Source: Planctomycetota bacterium (lineage in GTDB: Bacteria > Planctomycetota > UBA1135 > UBA2386). From it: a DNA stretch of 50,015 nucleotides. The stretch's first letter is position 1. Each line of letters begins with the position of its first letter. The translations under genes were made by a program, and so were the position numbers. The notes under the pieces are model-generated. The model made no database searches. It worked only from the letters and a program-made list of their open reading frames with translations, and was not told where the DNA came from. This document shows positions 36,498 to 45,347 of the stretch, one piece after another. The stretch is from assembly GCA_016794565.1 (NCBI GenBank), contig JAEUHQ010000141.1, forward strand, positions 1 through 50,015, written 5' to 3'.

Positions 36498-37978
36498 GAT
36501 TCGAGGAGCCCGCGCAGGGCCGCGATCCCGCCGATCAGGCGCGCGGCCCCGGCGACGCGCAACCGGTCGGCATGCGCTTCGCCGCCGATGCCCGACGGCG
36601 CCACGGCGAGCGGGATGACTCCGGCCGCGCGCGCGGCAGCGACGTCGCTCGGGTTGTCGCCGAGCATCCACGCACTCGTCGCACCGAGCCGTTCGAGCGC
36701 GAGCCGCACCGGCGCCGGATCGGGTTTGCCCGGACCGTCTTCGTCGGTGACCAGCGCCTTCACGAACGGCGCGAACCCGTGCCGTTGCAGCACGGATTCG
36801 GCGAGCCGCCGCGGGCAGCTCGTGACGACGCCGAGCGGACGCACTGCCGCGAGCGCGCACACGTCGTCGAGGTTCGCGATCGCGCTCCTGCCCTCGATGT
36901 CCGCGAGAACGCCGTCGAGGTCGAGCAGGATCGCCGCGGGCGCGACGGCGGCGTCGATCGCGGCGAGCAGGCGAGCGAACGTGCGATCGTCGGCAGGCAT
37001 CGTGATCCGCACGCCCGAGGGGAACGCGCGCACGGCGATCCCGACGCCGAGCAGCGCGTCGCGCAGCCATGCCGGCTCCGGCGGCCGCACGAACACGAAG
37101 TTCCCCGCCGACGGCAGCGGCGCCAGCCCGCGCTTCGCCGCGTGGCGCTCCATCGCGTCGCGTTCTCTCGCGACGTCGCGCACGTACGCCGCGACCTCCG
37201 CGCCTCCTTCGAGCAACCGGACCTCCGCGGCGCGACGGCTCCACGTCCCGCACGTGAACGGACTGCCGACCGAGCGCAGCCACCGCACGACGTCGGGTCG
37301 GGCGATCGCGTAGCCGACGCGCAGACCGGCGAGGCCGAAGGCCTTGCTGAAGGTGCGCACGACGACCGTGTTGGGAAACGAGAGAGCCGCCGCCGTCAGG
37401 TCTTCGCCGCCGAACTCCGCGTACGCGGCATCGACGAGGACCGCCGCGTTCGGTGCGGCGGCGCAGACGGCGCGAACGTCGTCGACGGTCGCGACGAGAC
37501 CGGTCGGGTTGTTGGGCGACACGATCGCGACGAGCGCGGTGTCGGCGGTGACGGCGTCGAGCACAGCCCGCCGCGGCCAGACGCCGTCGGTCCACGGCAC
37601 CGACACGAGCTCGGCGCCGGCGAGCGGCACGTAGCGTTCGAGCATCTCGAACGTCGGCGCCGGCACGATCGCGCGGCGGCCCGGCTCGAGCACCGCCCGG
37701 CACAGGCGGTCGAGCACGTCGTCGCCGCCCGCACCGACGAAGATGCGATCGACGGCGACGCCGTGGCGATGCGCGAGCACCTGTTCGAGGGAGTCGTCGA
37801 GCGGATAGCGGCGGATGGCCTCGACCTCGCGGGCGAGCCCGGCGAGGAACTGCGGCGTCGGCGCGCGCCCCTGGTTGCCGTCGAGTCGCACGTTCACCCA
37901 CGCCGGCGCCTTCGGGATCCCGGCACCGGCTGCGGGCACCCGCCCCGCGGGCCGCGGACCCGGACCGCCGGCGCTCAT
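36476..37978 (-). CDS. Fusion of a HisC-like aminotransferase and a HAD-family phosphatase
   Basis: The 500-residue protein has two domains. Residues 25-345 are a class-I/II PLP aminotransferase close to histidinol-phosphate aminotransferase: RLDGNQGRAPTP, SPNNPTG (154-160), VDAAYAEF (D183, Y186), the lysine motif TFSKAFGLAGLRVGY (K212) and VRITMP. Residues 348-500 are a HAD hydrolase: LDLDGVLAD (D353, D355), VTS (386-388), K418 in GKPDP and GDNPSD (440-445). Only about 30 residues separate the first two HAD motifs, so the cap is very short. HisC makes histidinol phosphate, which a phosphatase then dephosphorylates, so the fusion could do two steps in series; this is an inference. The ATG overlaps the upstream cytochrome gene stop (ATGA). 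Confidence 0.85.
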   Translation of the reverse strand: MSAGGPGPRPAGRVPAAGAGIPKAPAWVNVRLDGNQGRAPTPQFLAGLAREVEAIRRYPLDDSLEQVLAHRHGVAVDRIFVGAGGDDVLDRLCRAVLEPGRRAIVPAPTFEMLERYVPLAGAELVSVPWTDGVWPRRAVLDAVTADTALVAIVSPNNPTGLVATVDDVRAVCAAAPNAAVLVDAAYAEFGGEDLTAAALSFPNTVVVRTFSKAFGLAGLRVGYAIARPDVVRWLRSVGSPFTCGTWSRRAAEVRLLEGGAEVAAYVRDVARERDAMERHAAKRGLAPLPSAGNFVFVRPPEPAWLRDALLGVGIAVRAFPSGVRITMPADDRTFARLLAAIDAAVAPAAILLDLDGVLADIEGRSAIANLDDVCALAAVRPLGVVTSCPRRLAESVLQRHGFAPFVKALVTDEDGPGKPDPAPVRLALERLGATSAWMLGDNPSDVAAARAAGVIPLAVAPSGIGGEAHADRLRVAGAARLIGGIAALRGLLESAARLVP

Positions 37979-39999
37979 CGCCGCGCCGGCACCTTCGTGC
38001 CGAGGAACTGCCAGATCGCCTCGAACTGCTGCGCCCCGTCGCCGCCGAGCACGTCCGTGATCGCTGTCGTGCCCGACGGCGCGTAGCGCGGCATGCGCGA
38101 GTCGGGATCGAGCCGCGTCGGATCGCGCAGCCAGCGGGTGAAGTACTCGTGGCGCAGCCGCGATCGCGCGGTTCCGAGTTCGATGCCGGCGCGCTCGAAG
38201 ACCTGTACGGCCGGCGCATCGCCGAGCGCGTGGCACTGCACGCAGCCGAGCCCCTTGCCCATCTGCACGAGACGCTCCCCGTGCATCGCGGACTGCAGGT
38301 CCGGCGCCGGCTGCACTTCATCCGCCGCCGGATAGCCGTGTTCGCGAACGAGCCCCTGCGCGAGGGCCTGCGCGTGGGAGCGGAACTTCGGCATGCGGGC
38401 GTGCAGCCAGGGCCGCGGCGACGGCTGATCGCCGCCGACGAACCGCGCGATCCACGTCGGCTGCAGTTTGGCGCCGACCCAGGTGAGGGCCGGCACACCT
38501 TGCGCCGTCGGGTCCTGGTCCACCGGCACCGGCCCCGCCACGGCGACGCGCTCGACGACGCGCGCCCACGTCGACGGGGCACCGTCCAGCGCGTGGCACG
38601 CCGTGCAGCGGCGCGCGGCGACGTTCTGCGCCACGTAGTCGAGCGGCGACGAACGGAACGGCACCTGCTCCGCGAACGGCAGGAAGGCGCGCAGGGCCGC
38701 GACCTGCTCGGGGGCGAATCCGTGGTCGAGCCCGGAGTCGCCGCCGCCGTCCTGCAGGCAGCCGCGGTCCGCGCGCAGATTGCGCAGCTTCGCGGGGCGG
38801 CGCTCGGTGATCGGGACGTCGATCGCGTGGCACTGGACGCAGTCGTGGCGTTCGACGAGCTTGCGGCCGTGCTCCGCGTTGCCGCGGCTCGCGGGGATCT
38901 GCACGGCGGGCGCGGACGACAGGAACGCAGCGAGCTGCATCGCGTCGTCGCGCGACAGATTGAAGTCCGGCATGCGCGACGACGGATGGTCGCGCAGCGG
39001 GTCCTGGAGGAACGAAACCAGGGCCGCCGGATGCCACTTCGCGGCGACGTGGCCGAGCGGGATGCGATCGCCGAGCGCGGCGTCGGCAGGCGCGGCGCCG
39101 GGAGCCGTGTGGCACGCGACGCAGCCGAGCTGGCGGAAGCGGATCTCGCCGGATCCGGCGAAGCCGCCGGGGAACGGCGGCGCCGCGAGCGGAGCCCCGA
39201 GCGTCGCGAGGTACGCCGCGACGTCGTCGGCGTCGTGTTCGTTCGCGAAGCGGATCCTGGGCATCGTCGCGTCGGGACGCATCGCGCGCGGATCGCGCAG
39301 CCAGGCGGCCATCCAGCCGGCGCTCGCCCGCGCGCCGACCGTGCGGAGGTCCGGGCCCTGCGTGTCGAGTTCGCCGAACGCGGACTCGCCGATGCGGCGG
39401 GTCTCGGGCTCGTGGCACCGCGCGCAGTGGCGTTCCGCGAAGAGGCGGTGCCCCGCCCGCAGCAGCTCGGCTGCCGCGATGTCGGCCTCGGCAGGGATGT
39501 GCAGGCGCTCGGGAGCGATCGGTTCGAACCCGAAGTCGCCCCCCGCCCACGACACACGCAGTTCGCCGTCCCCAGGTGCGTTGCTCTCGAAGGTCACGAG
39601 CAGTTCGTTGGGCCCCTTCTTGAGGCGCACCGGTTCGGCGGACTCGAGCGGCTTGCCGGGACGGAGGCGGCCGTCGAGCACGGGCTCGCCGTTGCAGACG
39701 AGCTTCGCGGAGCCGCGGCCCTCGATGCGGAAACGCAGTCGATCGCGCAACGGCAGCTCGACCGTGGTGCGCAGCGTCGCGCGGAACAGGCCGGGCTCGA
39801 TCCACGGGCTCGGCGTTTCCCCTCTCTCCACGGCGAACGACAGGAGCCGCAAGCGCAGAGTCGCGCGCTCGGTCGCCTCACCGACGCGTTCGAACGTCGC
39901 GAGCACGCCGCGTTCGAGGCGCGCAGCCTCGGGCGGCGTCTGCGCTCCGGCGAGGGCTCCGAGCAGGATCGGCGCGAGCAGGGCGCGGAGGGCGGCCAC
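37975..39999 (-). CDS. Pentahaem c-type cytochrome with N-terminal PA14-like domain
   Basis: The 674-residue exported protein (signal ending GALAGA) carries five CxxCH haem-attachment sites: CARCH (192-196), CVACH (293-297), CVQCH (387-391), CTACH (465-469) and CVQCH (586-590). Probable distal methionines lie in MPRIR, MPDFN, MPKFR and MPRYA. Each unit resembles a class-I cytochrome c domain; the third is abbreviated and has no MP motif, so its sixth ligand is unclear. Residues about 65-150 form a PA14-like beta domain (LFRATLRTTVELPLRDRLRFRIEG). The start is GTG with AGGAG 9 nt upstream, 3 nt after the propeller gene stop. It probably accepts electrons in the periplasm from a partner, perhaps that upstream protein. 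Confidence 0.85.
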   Translation of the reverse strand: MAALRALLAPILLGALAGAQTPPEAARLERGVLATFERVGEATERATLRLRLLSFAVERGETPSPWIEPGLFRATLRTTVELPLRDRLRFRIEGRGSAKLVCNGEPVLDGRLRPGKPLESAEPVRLKKGPNELLVTFESNAPGDGELRVSWAGGDFGFEPIAPERLHIPAEADIAAAELLRAGHRLFAERHCARCHEPETRRIGESAFGELDTQGPDLRTVGARASAGWMAAWLRDPRAMRPDATMPRIRFANEHDADDVAAYLATLGAPLAAPPFPGGFAGSGEIRFRQLGCVACHTAPGAAPADAALGDRIPLGHVAAKWHPAALVSFLQDPLRDHPSSRMPDFNLSRDDAMQLAAFLSSAPAVQIPASRGNAEHGRKLVERHDCVQCHAIDVPITERRPAKLRNLRADRGCLQDGGGDSGLDHGFAPEQVAALRAFLPFAEQVPFRSSPLDYVAQNVAARRCTACHALDGAPSTWARVVERVAVAGPVPVDQDPTAQGVPALTWVGAKLQPTWIARFVGGDQPSPRPWLHARMPKFRSHAQALAQGLVREHGYPAADEVQPAPDLQSAMHGERLVQMGKGLGCVQCHALGDAPAVQVFERAGIELGTARSRLRHEYFTRWLRDPTRLDPDSRMPRYAPSGTTAITDVLGGDGAQQFEAIWQFLGTKVPARR

Positions 40000-40002
40000 G
40001 GC

Positions 40003-42942
40003 TCAGTGCTCCTGCGGGAAGCCAGGATCGCCGGCGAGCGCGTGGATCGTCGCGTGCAGTTCGCCCTTCAGTTCCCGGCCGTCCTTCGCGTCGAGACTCC
40101 AGCGCACCTGGATCTGGTTCACCGGGCGCATCCCGTCGATCGCGAGGAACACCGTGCGCGCGTCGGGCGACAGTTTCGCCGCGGTGACCTTCAGCGGATC
40201 GCGGTTCGGCTTGCCCTGCTCGACCTTGCGTTCGGGGTGCAGGACGGAGACCTCGGGCGAACCGTAGTTCGCCGAGTAGAGGTAGCTCCAGATCTCGACG
40301 CCGAAGCTGTCGGGGTCGTTCGCGGTCGCGGGATCGAGCGGCTCGTCGAACGTGAGGTAGATCCCCTTGTCGCAGGTCCGCAGTCCGGTCGGGAACCCGA
40401 GCGGCTTGCCCGTGCGGCGCACGCGGTGGAACCCGCCGTCGCGCGCGGCGCTCGTCTGCCAGCCCTGGAACCCGGCGACGTACAACTGACCGTCGCGCGG
40501 CGAGAACCGGGCGCGCATGCAGCTCGAGGAGAACTGCGCGGGCAGGCGCACGACGCCGCCCTGCATGCGTCCTTCGACCTTCTCCGTCAACACGAGGAAG
40601 ACGGAGCACGTGCCGTAGGACAGATGGAGCAGGCGACCGTCGAGGTCCTTCCACGCGTCGCCGGTCACCCACACCTGCCCGCCGCTGCTGTTGTCCACCT
40701 CCATCGGGAACCAGCAGAGCGGAAGGTCGGGCTGGTCCGGTACCGGCGTGCGATGCGCGGTGTCCTTGACTCCGCCGTAGAAGCCGGGCTTCTCGATCCA
40801 GTTGAGCCGGCAGCGAGGCATGTAGGTGCCTTCGTTGTCGCCCGACGTCACGATGCCCGTCGGCGACACACCGATGCCGTTCGGCGCGCGCAGTCCGGTC
40901 GCGATCGTCTCGAGGGTCGAACCGTCCTTCGACACTTTCATGATCGTGCCGTGGTGCGGCGCGATCGCCATGAACCCGCGGCCGCCCGGCCGCACCGGCC
41001 CGCCCTTGCTGAAGTAGAAGTTGCCTTCGCGATCGGTCTGCAGGTCGAACGCGAACTCGTGGAAGGCCGGCGTGATGTTCACGTCGTGGTTGAAGCACTC
41101 GTACGCGTCGGCTTCGCCGTCGCCGTTCGTGTCCCGCAGCCTGGTGATCCCGTCGCGACCGTGCACGAAGATCTCGTCGTCGACGATCCTGAGACCGAGC
41201 GGGTCGAAGAGCCCCGTCGCGAAGCGCTTCCACTCGAGCCGGGCGAGCGAGTCGTCGATGCCCGACACGACCCACACGTCGCCGTTCCAGGTCGAGATCG
41301 CAGCGCGGCCGTCGCGGAAGAAGTCGAATGCCGCCGTACGCATCCGCGAGTGGAAGCGGTTGTCGAAGGGGATCGTGATCGTGTCCACCGCGAACGGGCC
41401 GTCGTCGGCGCCGCGTTCGCCCTTCGTGACGATCGTGTCGCCCCACATCGGCTTCGCGGAGGCACCGACCACCGCCACGGCGTCGGCGCCCGGCAGGCGC
41501 ACGACGGCGGCCTCGACCGCGGGCCGCTGGCCCGCCGTCATCGCGACGCCGATCGACATCTCTCCTTCGTGCGGCGGCACGACCAGCACGATGCGGCCGC
41601 CGTCCGCAACGAAATGCGGGCCGCGCGCCGTGCCCCGCAGCCCCGCGGCCACCGCCGATCCCGGCCGGGGCGCCGTATCGGCCGGCGACACACAACGGTC
41701 CGCGAAGACATCGATCTCGGAGAAGAACGTGCCGCCGCGGACGACCCGGAAGAGCAGGTGACGGAACTCGCCGAGACCGCCCGGCAGAGCGACGCCGGCG
41801 CCGTGCTTCATGCCTTCGTCGAGCGCGGTGGTGTCGACGTCGGCGATTTTCTTCCATCCAGCCGCGGCCGGATCCGCAGCGGCGGCGGACGGCGCCTCTT
41901 CGGCATCGCTGCCGAACAACTCGTACTGCTGCGCACAACGCTCCGCGCGGTGCCACGAGAAGGAGTTCACGCGGTGCACCTGCACTCGCTTCTTCAGGTC
42001 GACGAGGAAGCGACCTTCGTCGATCTCGCCGTCGCTCGTGCGGCGCGGATCGAACCAGACCGAATGGAACGTGTCGTCGTCGTTGTCCGCGGCCTCACCG
42101 TCACACAGGAGCGGGACGGCGAACGAGCCCTCTTCGCCGCCGTTCGCGGGCGCCTTCCTTCCGTGCAGGCGCGCGAATGCCGGAACGAACGTGATCGTCG
42201 CACCGCTGCCGCTCGACGGATCGAGCCAGTCCGTCTTCGACGGACCGCCGGTCGCGAGCAGGCTCCACGCATAACCGCTGTCGGTCGAGACGAGCGCCTG
42301 CTTCGGCGCCGACGCCAGCAGCATCGTCCGCCCCTCCGCACCCGGCACGGCTTGCGCGTCGGAGTCGACGGCGGCACAGACGACCATGCGTTGTTCGGCG
42401 CGCGAGGGCCCGACCTCGATGTTCCGGACGACGATCGGCAGCGGCCCCTTCTCGGCGGAGTACGTCTCACGGACGTCCATGTCCCCGATGCGGTAGTCCA
42501 CCACCACGTCGTCGCGTCTGAGCCAGAAGCCGCGGTAGGTCGCGCGCTCCTTCGGCAACGGTCCGTGCGGGATCGGGCGAGGATCCGCGAAGTCACCGGC
42601 GAACGCCCAGCCCGGGCCGGGAGCCGTCTCGACGAGCGTCGGTCCGGCGCGCCGTGGCATCGGTCCGTGACCGCCTTCGTACGCAGTGCCGCGAAGGCGC
42701 ACCCAGCCCTCGCTCCACGCGGCGGACATGCGCAGCAGCTCGGTGTCGAAGACGACGGTCGCTCCGCCGGGGATGCGGATCACGAGCCCCTTCTCGGTCG
42801 TGCCGGCCTGCCCACCGAGTTCGACGGTGGTCATCAGGTGGTTGCCGTACTGCATCGGCGCATCGCGCTTCTGCGCCGTCGCGACCGTCGTGGCGAGCGT
42901 GAGGACGAGAGCGAAGGCGGACGAGGGGGCGCGCGCGTGCAT
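40003..42942 (-). CDS. Exported DUF6797-like / NHL-type beta-propeller protein
   Basis: The 979-residue protein has a signal peptide (SSAFALVLTLATTVATA). The N-terminal third matches the DUF6797 style of PVC bacteria: DAPMQYGNHLMTTVEL, GLVIRIPGGATVVFDTELLRMSAAW and YRGFWLRRDDVVVDYRIGD. The middle and C-terminal parts are a PQQ/NHL/SMP-30-like propeller: ISTWNGDVWVVSGID, ITRLRDTNGDGEADAYE, GNFYFSKGGP, GLRAPNGIGVSPTG and WVTGDAWKDLDGRLLHLSYG. This arrangement is known from PVC proteins that often accompany or fuse to c-type haem domains; here the cytochrome is a separate gene 3 nt downstream. An oxidoreductase role on a carbohydrate-like substrate is possible but unproven. ATG at 42942 was chosen; a GTG at 42951 is also in frame. 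Confidence 0.8.
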   Translation of the reverse strand: MHARAPSSAFALVLTLATTVATAQKRDAPMQYGNHLMTTVELGGQAGTTEKGLVIRIPGGATVVFDTELLRMSAAWSEGWVRLRGTAYEGGHGPMPRRAGPTLVETAPGPGWAFAGDFADPRPIPHGPLPKERATYRGFWLRRDDVVVDYRIGDMDVRETYSAEKGPLPIVVRNIEVGPSRAEQRMVVCAAVDSDAQAVPGAEGRTMLLASAPKQALVSTDSGYAWSLLATGGPSKTDWLDPSSGSGATITFVPAFARLHGRKAPANGGEEGSFAVPLLCDGEAADNDDDTFHSVWFDPRRTSDGEIDEGRFLVDLKKRVQVHRVNSFSWHRAERCAQQYELFGSDAEEAPSAAAADPAAAGWKKIADVDTTALDEGMKHGAGVALPGGLGEFRHLLFRVVRGGTFFSEIDVFADRCVSPADTAPRPGSAVAAGLRGTARGPHFVADGGRIVLVVPPHEGEMSIGVAMTAGQRPAVEAAVVRLPGADAVAVVGASAKPMWGDTIVTKGERGADDGPFAVDTITIPFDNRFHSRMRTAAFDFFRDGRAAISTWNGDVWVVSGIDDSLARLEWKRFATGLFDPLGLRIVDDEIFVHGRDGITRLRDTNGDGEADAYECFNHDVNITPAFHEFAFDLQTDREGNFYFSKGGPVRPGGRGFMAIAPHHGTIMKVSKDGSTLETIATGLRAPNGIGVSPTGIVTSGDNEGTYMPRCRLNWIEKPGFYGGVKDTAHRTPVPDQPDLPLCWFPMEVDNSSGGQVWVTGDAWKDLDGRLLHLSYGTCSVFLVLTEKVEGRMQGGVVRLPAQFSSSCMRARFSPRDGQLYVAGFQGWQTSAARDGGFHRVRRTGKPLGFPTGLRTCDKGIYLTFDEPLDPATANDPDSFGVEIWSYLYSANYGSPEVSVLHPERKVEQGKPNRDPLKVTAAKLSPDARTVFLAIDGMRPVNQIQVRWSLDAKDGRELKGELHATIHALAGDPGFPQEH

Positions 42943-43177
42943 GCGCGCCACGATCGCACGGCGGCGACCGCCTGGGCAAGCATCGTCCGTTCCCGATACG
43001 GGATCGGGGCGGAGCCTGGTGCCGTGAACTGGATGTGGCCCTGTGTTCTCGCGAGGTCATCGTCGTTCCTGGCAAGGCGCGGCACCGCAGGCATGTCCAG
43101 GAGACCTGTCGAGGAGGCGCAACGCAGCCAGGGACGACGAGGGCCCGCGAAACGTAAGGCGACTTCGGTTCATGGCA

Positions 43178-45295
43178 CTAGAACGCGTTGACCGAGCTCG
43201 CGATGCCGCCCGCCATCGCGCCGCCGAACGGATTCAGCGTGCCGGGGTCGACGAGCACGATGGCCGTCGCGAAGAACTGGCTTCCTCCGGGCATGCCGGG
43301 CGGCACCGTGAGCGGCGTCGACTGCACCGGCGAACTGCCGACGAACGCGGCCAGGATGTCGAGGCCGCCGACCCACAACACACAGCCGGGCAGGCCGAGC
43401 GAGTCGAGCGGCGTACCGCTCGGGTTCGGCCACGGGCTCACGATCGTCACGCCGAAGTGCACCCCGCTGCCAGGCGAGGTCTCGGGCACACCGCTCACGG
43501 TGTAGGTGAGGAGCGTGCCGGCGGTCGGCGTGGACACCGGCGCGGGCGAAACGGCGATCGACACGCCGTGACACCCCGACCCGTAGGCGGTGTGCGACGC
43601 GGGCGCGGTCGGCAGGGTGACCGAGGCGAACGAGCCCTGGCTCAGGTTCCAGTACGTGCCCGTCGGCGCCGTCTCGAGGCGAATCGCGCGCACCATGTAG
43701 GTCGACGGACCGGCGAGCGGCGCTGCATCGACGAACGTCGTTCCCGCGACCACCGCAGGCGAGATGCGCACGAACGGCCCACCCGGCGAGGCGGCGCGGT
43801 AGACGTGGTAGCCCGCGACCGGGTCGGCGCTCGCGTTCCAGCCGAGGCTCGCTGCGGGCCACAGGTCGGCGACCGCGACGGCCGTCGGCGGTGCAATGAC
43901 GTGCTGCCGCAGCGTCGGGTCGCCCATGAGGGCGACGTGCACGGAACGCGACGAGAGTCCCGCCGCGGACGTGTCGTTCTGGCTGAGACGCGCACACTGA
44001 CCGAGCGACGCACCGAGCGCCATCGGATGGAACTGCCAGTGCGGACGCCCGGCCCAGACGCTGGCGAGCGTCCAGCCCTGGCAGAGCGGAGCGCGCAGGA
44101 AATTGTCGGTCGAGTCCCAGTCCCCGAAGTAGCTGCCGAACAGCATCGTGAACACGGTTCGGTTGCCGCTCGCGGCGAAGTCCGTCGTCGACCCGACGCC
44201 GCTCGCACCGGAGAACCAGCCGCCGCCGCAGCCGTACGACCAGACGTGGCCCGGGCCGCTCGAAACGTTCAGCGTGCCGAAGTAGTCGGCGGCGACGACG
44301 CTCGCGGCGCCGACGAGCGCGCTGAATGCGCGCCAGCCGCTCGCGGCGAACGCCTCGCCACCGAACCAGCCGAAGTTGTCGTCGATGACGGCCTGCTGGC
44401 CGGCGGTGAAGGCTTTGTGCCGCCAGTCGTGATCCTTGTCGAGGTACGCGGCGAGCAGCGCGTCCTCGCCCGCGGCGAACGAAGGCATGTTCGCGAAGTC
44501 GACACGGCCGACCCCGAGGTCGACGTCGCTCGGCAAGGACGACTGGTCGAACTTGCCGTCGCCGGGCACGTTCCTGTTCTCGACGCGCGACGCCCCGATG
44601 TTGTTGACCGACGTGTCGGTCCACAGCCCGTTCATCTCGCCGTAGAAGACGTCCGCGGGCCACGCGCCGTAGTGGTCGGGCACGTGGCCGTCGGGCGCGA
44701 TCGAGCCCGAGTACGGCACCGGAACGTGCCCGAGCACGAAGACCGTCGTGACCTGGCCGAGGTGCGCGGCGTAGTCGGCGGCGACCAGCGCCCGGACCGC
44801 GGGCACGCTCGTTCCAGGCGCCACGTCGTGCCGCAGAACGCCGTAACCATCGCCGACGAGGTCTTCGACGAGCCGGTCGAGGCGGCTGCCGAGCGACGCG
44901 ACCTTCGACGCGTCGACGAGCAGCACCACCTTGCCGCGGTCCTCGATCGCATCCGCGGCGATGCCCGCGGTCGCGAAGCCGTTGCCGGCCGGCGAACCTG
45001 CGCGCTGGAACCAGTACTCGTAGCGAGCACCCGTCGCGACGGCGGCGTCGGTCCACGTGGTGGCGCTGCCCCCACCGGGAACCGCGGCGGGCACTCCCCA
45101 CACGAGCGATCCGGGAGCGCGGCGGCGCACGGTGTAGCTCGTGGCGCCCGCCTCCGCCGGCCACGTGAAGACGATCGCCGGCGGACTCGCCTGCACCGCT
45201 GCTTCGACGCGCACGGCGGCCTGCTGCGCCGTCTGCGCGAACGCGACCGCGCCCGATGTCACGAGGAACGAAGCGAAGAGCAGCGGGCGGAGCAT
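43178..45295 (-). CDS. Secreted FnIII protein with a gingipain-like (C25-type) core and C-terminal sorting-like domain
   Basis: The 705-residue product has a signal peptide (MLRPLLFASFLVTSGAVAFA). A fibronectin type III domain lies at about 38-110 and another at about 470-563 (VAGYHVYRAASPGGPF). Between them (121-463) is an alpha/beta unit with GKVVLLVDAS, TTVFVLGHVPVPYSG, PDHYGAWPADVFYG and HVALMGDPTLR, which recalls the caspase-like fold of C25 peptidases. No clear His/Cys catalytic pair is seen (a YGCGGGW at 354-360 is the only candidate). The C-terminal 135 residues begin AYGSGCHGVSI and form a beta unit ending FGGAMAGGIASSVNAF, a tail type I associate with secreted proteins of some planctomycetes. 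Function is unknown. Confidence 0.65.
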   Translation of the reverse strand: MLRPLLFASFLVTSGAVAFAQTAQQAAVRVEAAVQASPPAIVFTWPAEAGATSYTVRRRAPGSLVWGVPAAVPGGGSATTWTDAAVATGARYEYWFQRAGSPAGNGFATAGIAADAIEDRGKVVLLVDASKVASLGSRLDRLVEDLVGDGYGVLRHDVAPGTSVPAVRALVAADYAAHLGQVTTVFVLGHVPVPYSGSIAPDGHVPDHYGAWPADVFYGEMNGLWTDTSVNNIGASRVENRNVPGDGKFDQSSLPSDVDLGVGRVDFANMPSFAAGEDALLAAYLDKDHDWRHKAFTAGQQAVIDDNFGWFGGEAFAASGWRAFSALVGAASVVAADYFGTLNVSSGPGHVWSYGCGGGWFSGASGVGSTTDFAASGNRTVFTMLFGSYFGDWDSTDNFLRAPLCQGWTLASVWAGRPHWQFHPMALGASLGQCARLSQNDTSAAGLSSRSVHVALMGDPTLRQHVIAPPTAVAVADLWPAASLGWNASADPVAGYHVYRAASPGGPFVRISPAVVAGTTFVDAAPLAGPSTYMVRAIRLETAPTGTYWNLSQGSFASVTLPTAPASHTAYGSGCHGVSIAVSPAPVSTPTAGTLLTYTVSGVPETSPGSGVHFGVTIVSPWPNPSGTPLDSLGLPGCVLWVGGLDILAAFVGSSPVQSTPLTVPPGMPGGSQFFATAIVLVDPGTLNPFGGAMAGGIASSVNAF

Positions 45296-45333
45296 GAAGT
45301 CACCGGCAGTCGAGGTCGAAACGGATGGCGACG

Positions 45334-45339
45334 AGGGTA
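45334..45339 (-). promoter_or_regulatory. -10-like box TACCCT for the FnIII protein gene
   Basis: Minus-strand GCGCTACCCTCG holds TACCCT, 38 nt before the ATG at 45295, within the 52-nt gap after the DUF502 gene. It indicates separate transcription of the FnIII gene. Confidence 0.5.
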
Positions 45340-45347
45340 GCGCGTCG

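Noticed and set aside
42992..43008. CCCGAT-acggg-ATCGGG inverted repeat upstream of the propeller gene
   Set aside because: The arms are only 6 bp and G+C-rich, so the repeat is expected often by chance here; no promoter box is clearly associated.
38149..43191. Long plus-strand open frame opposite the cytochrome and propeller genes
   Set aside because: The minus-strand genes there have signal peptides and CxxCH or propeller motifs; the plus frame has only low-complexity Arg/Val/Asp-rich sequence.
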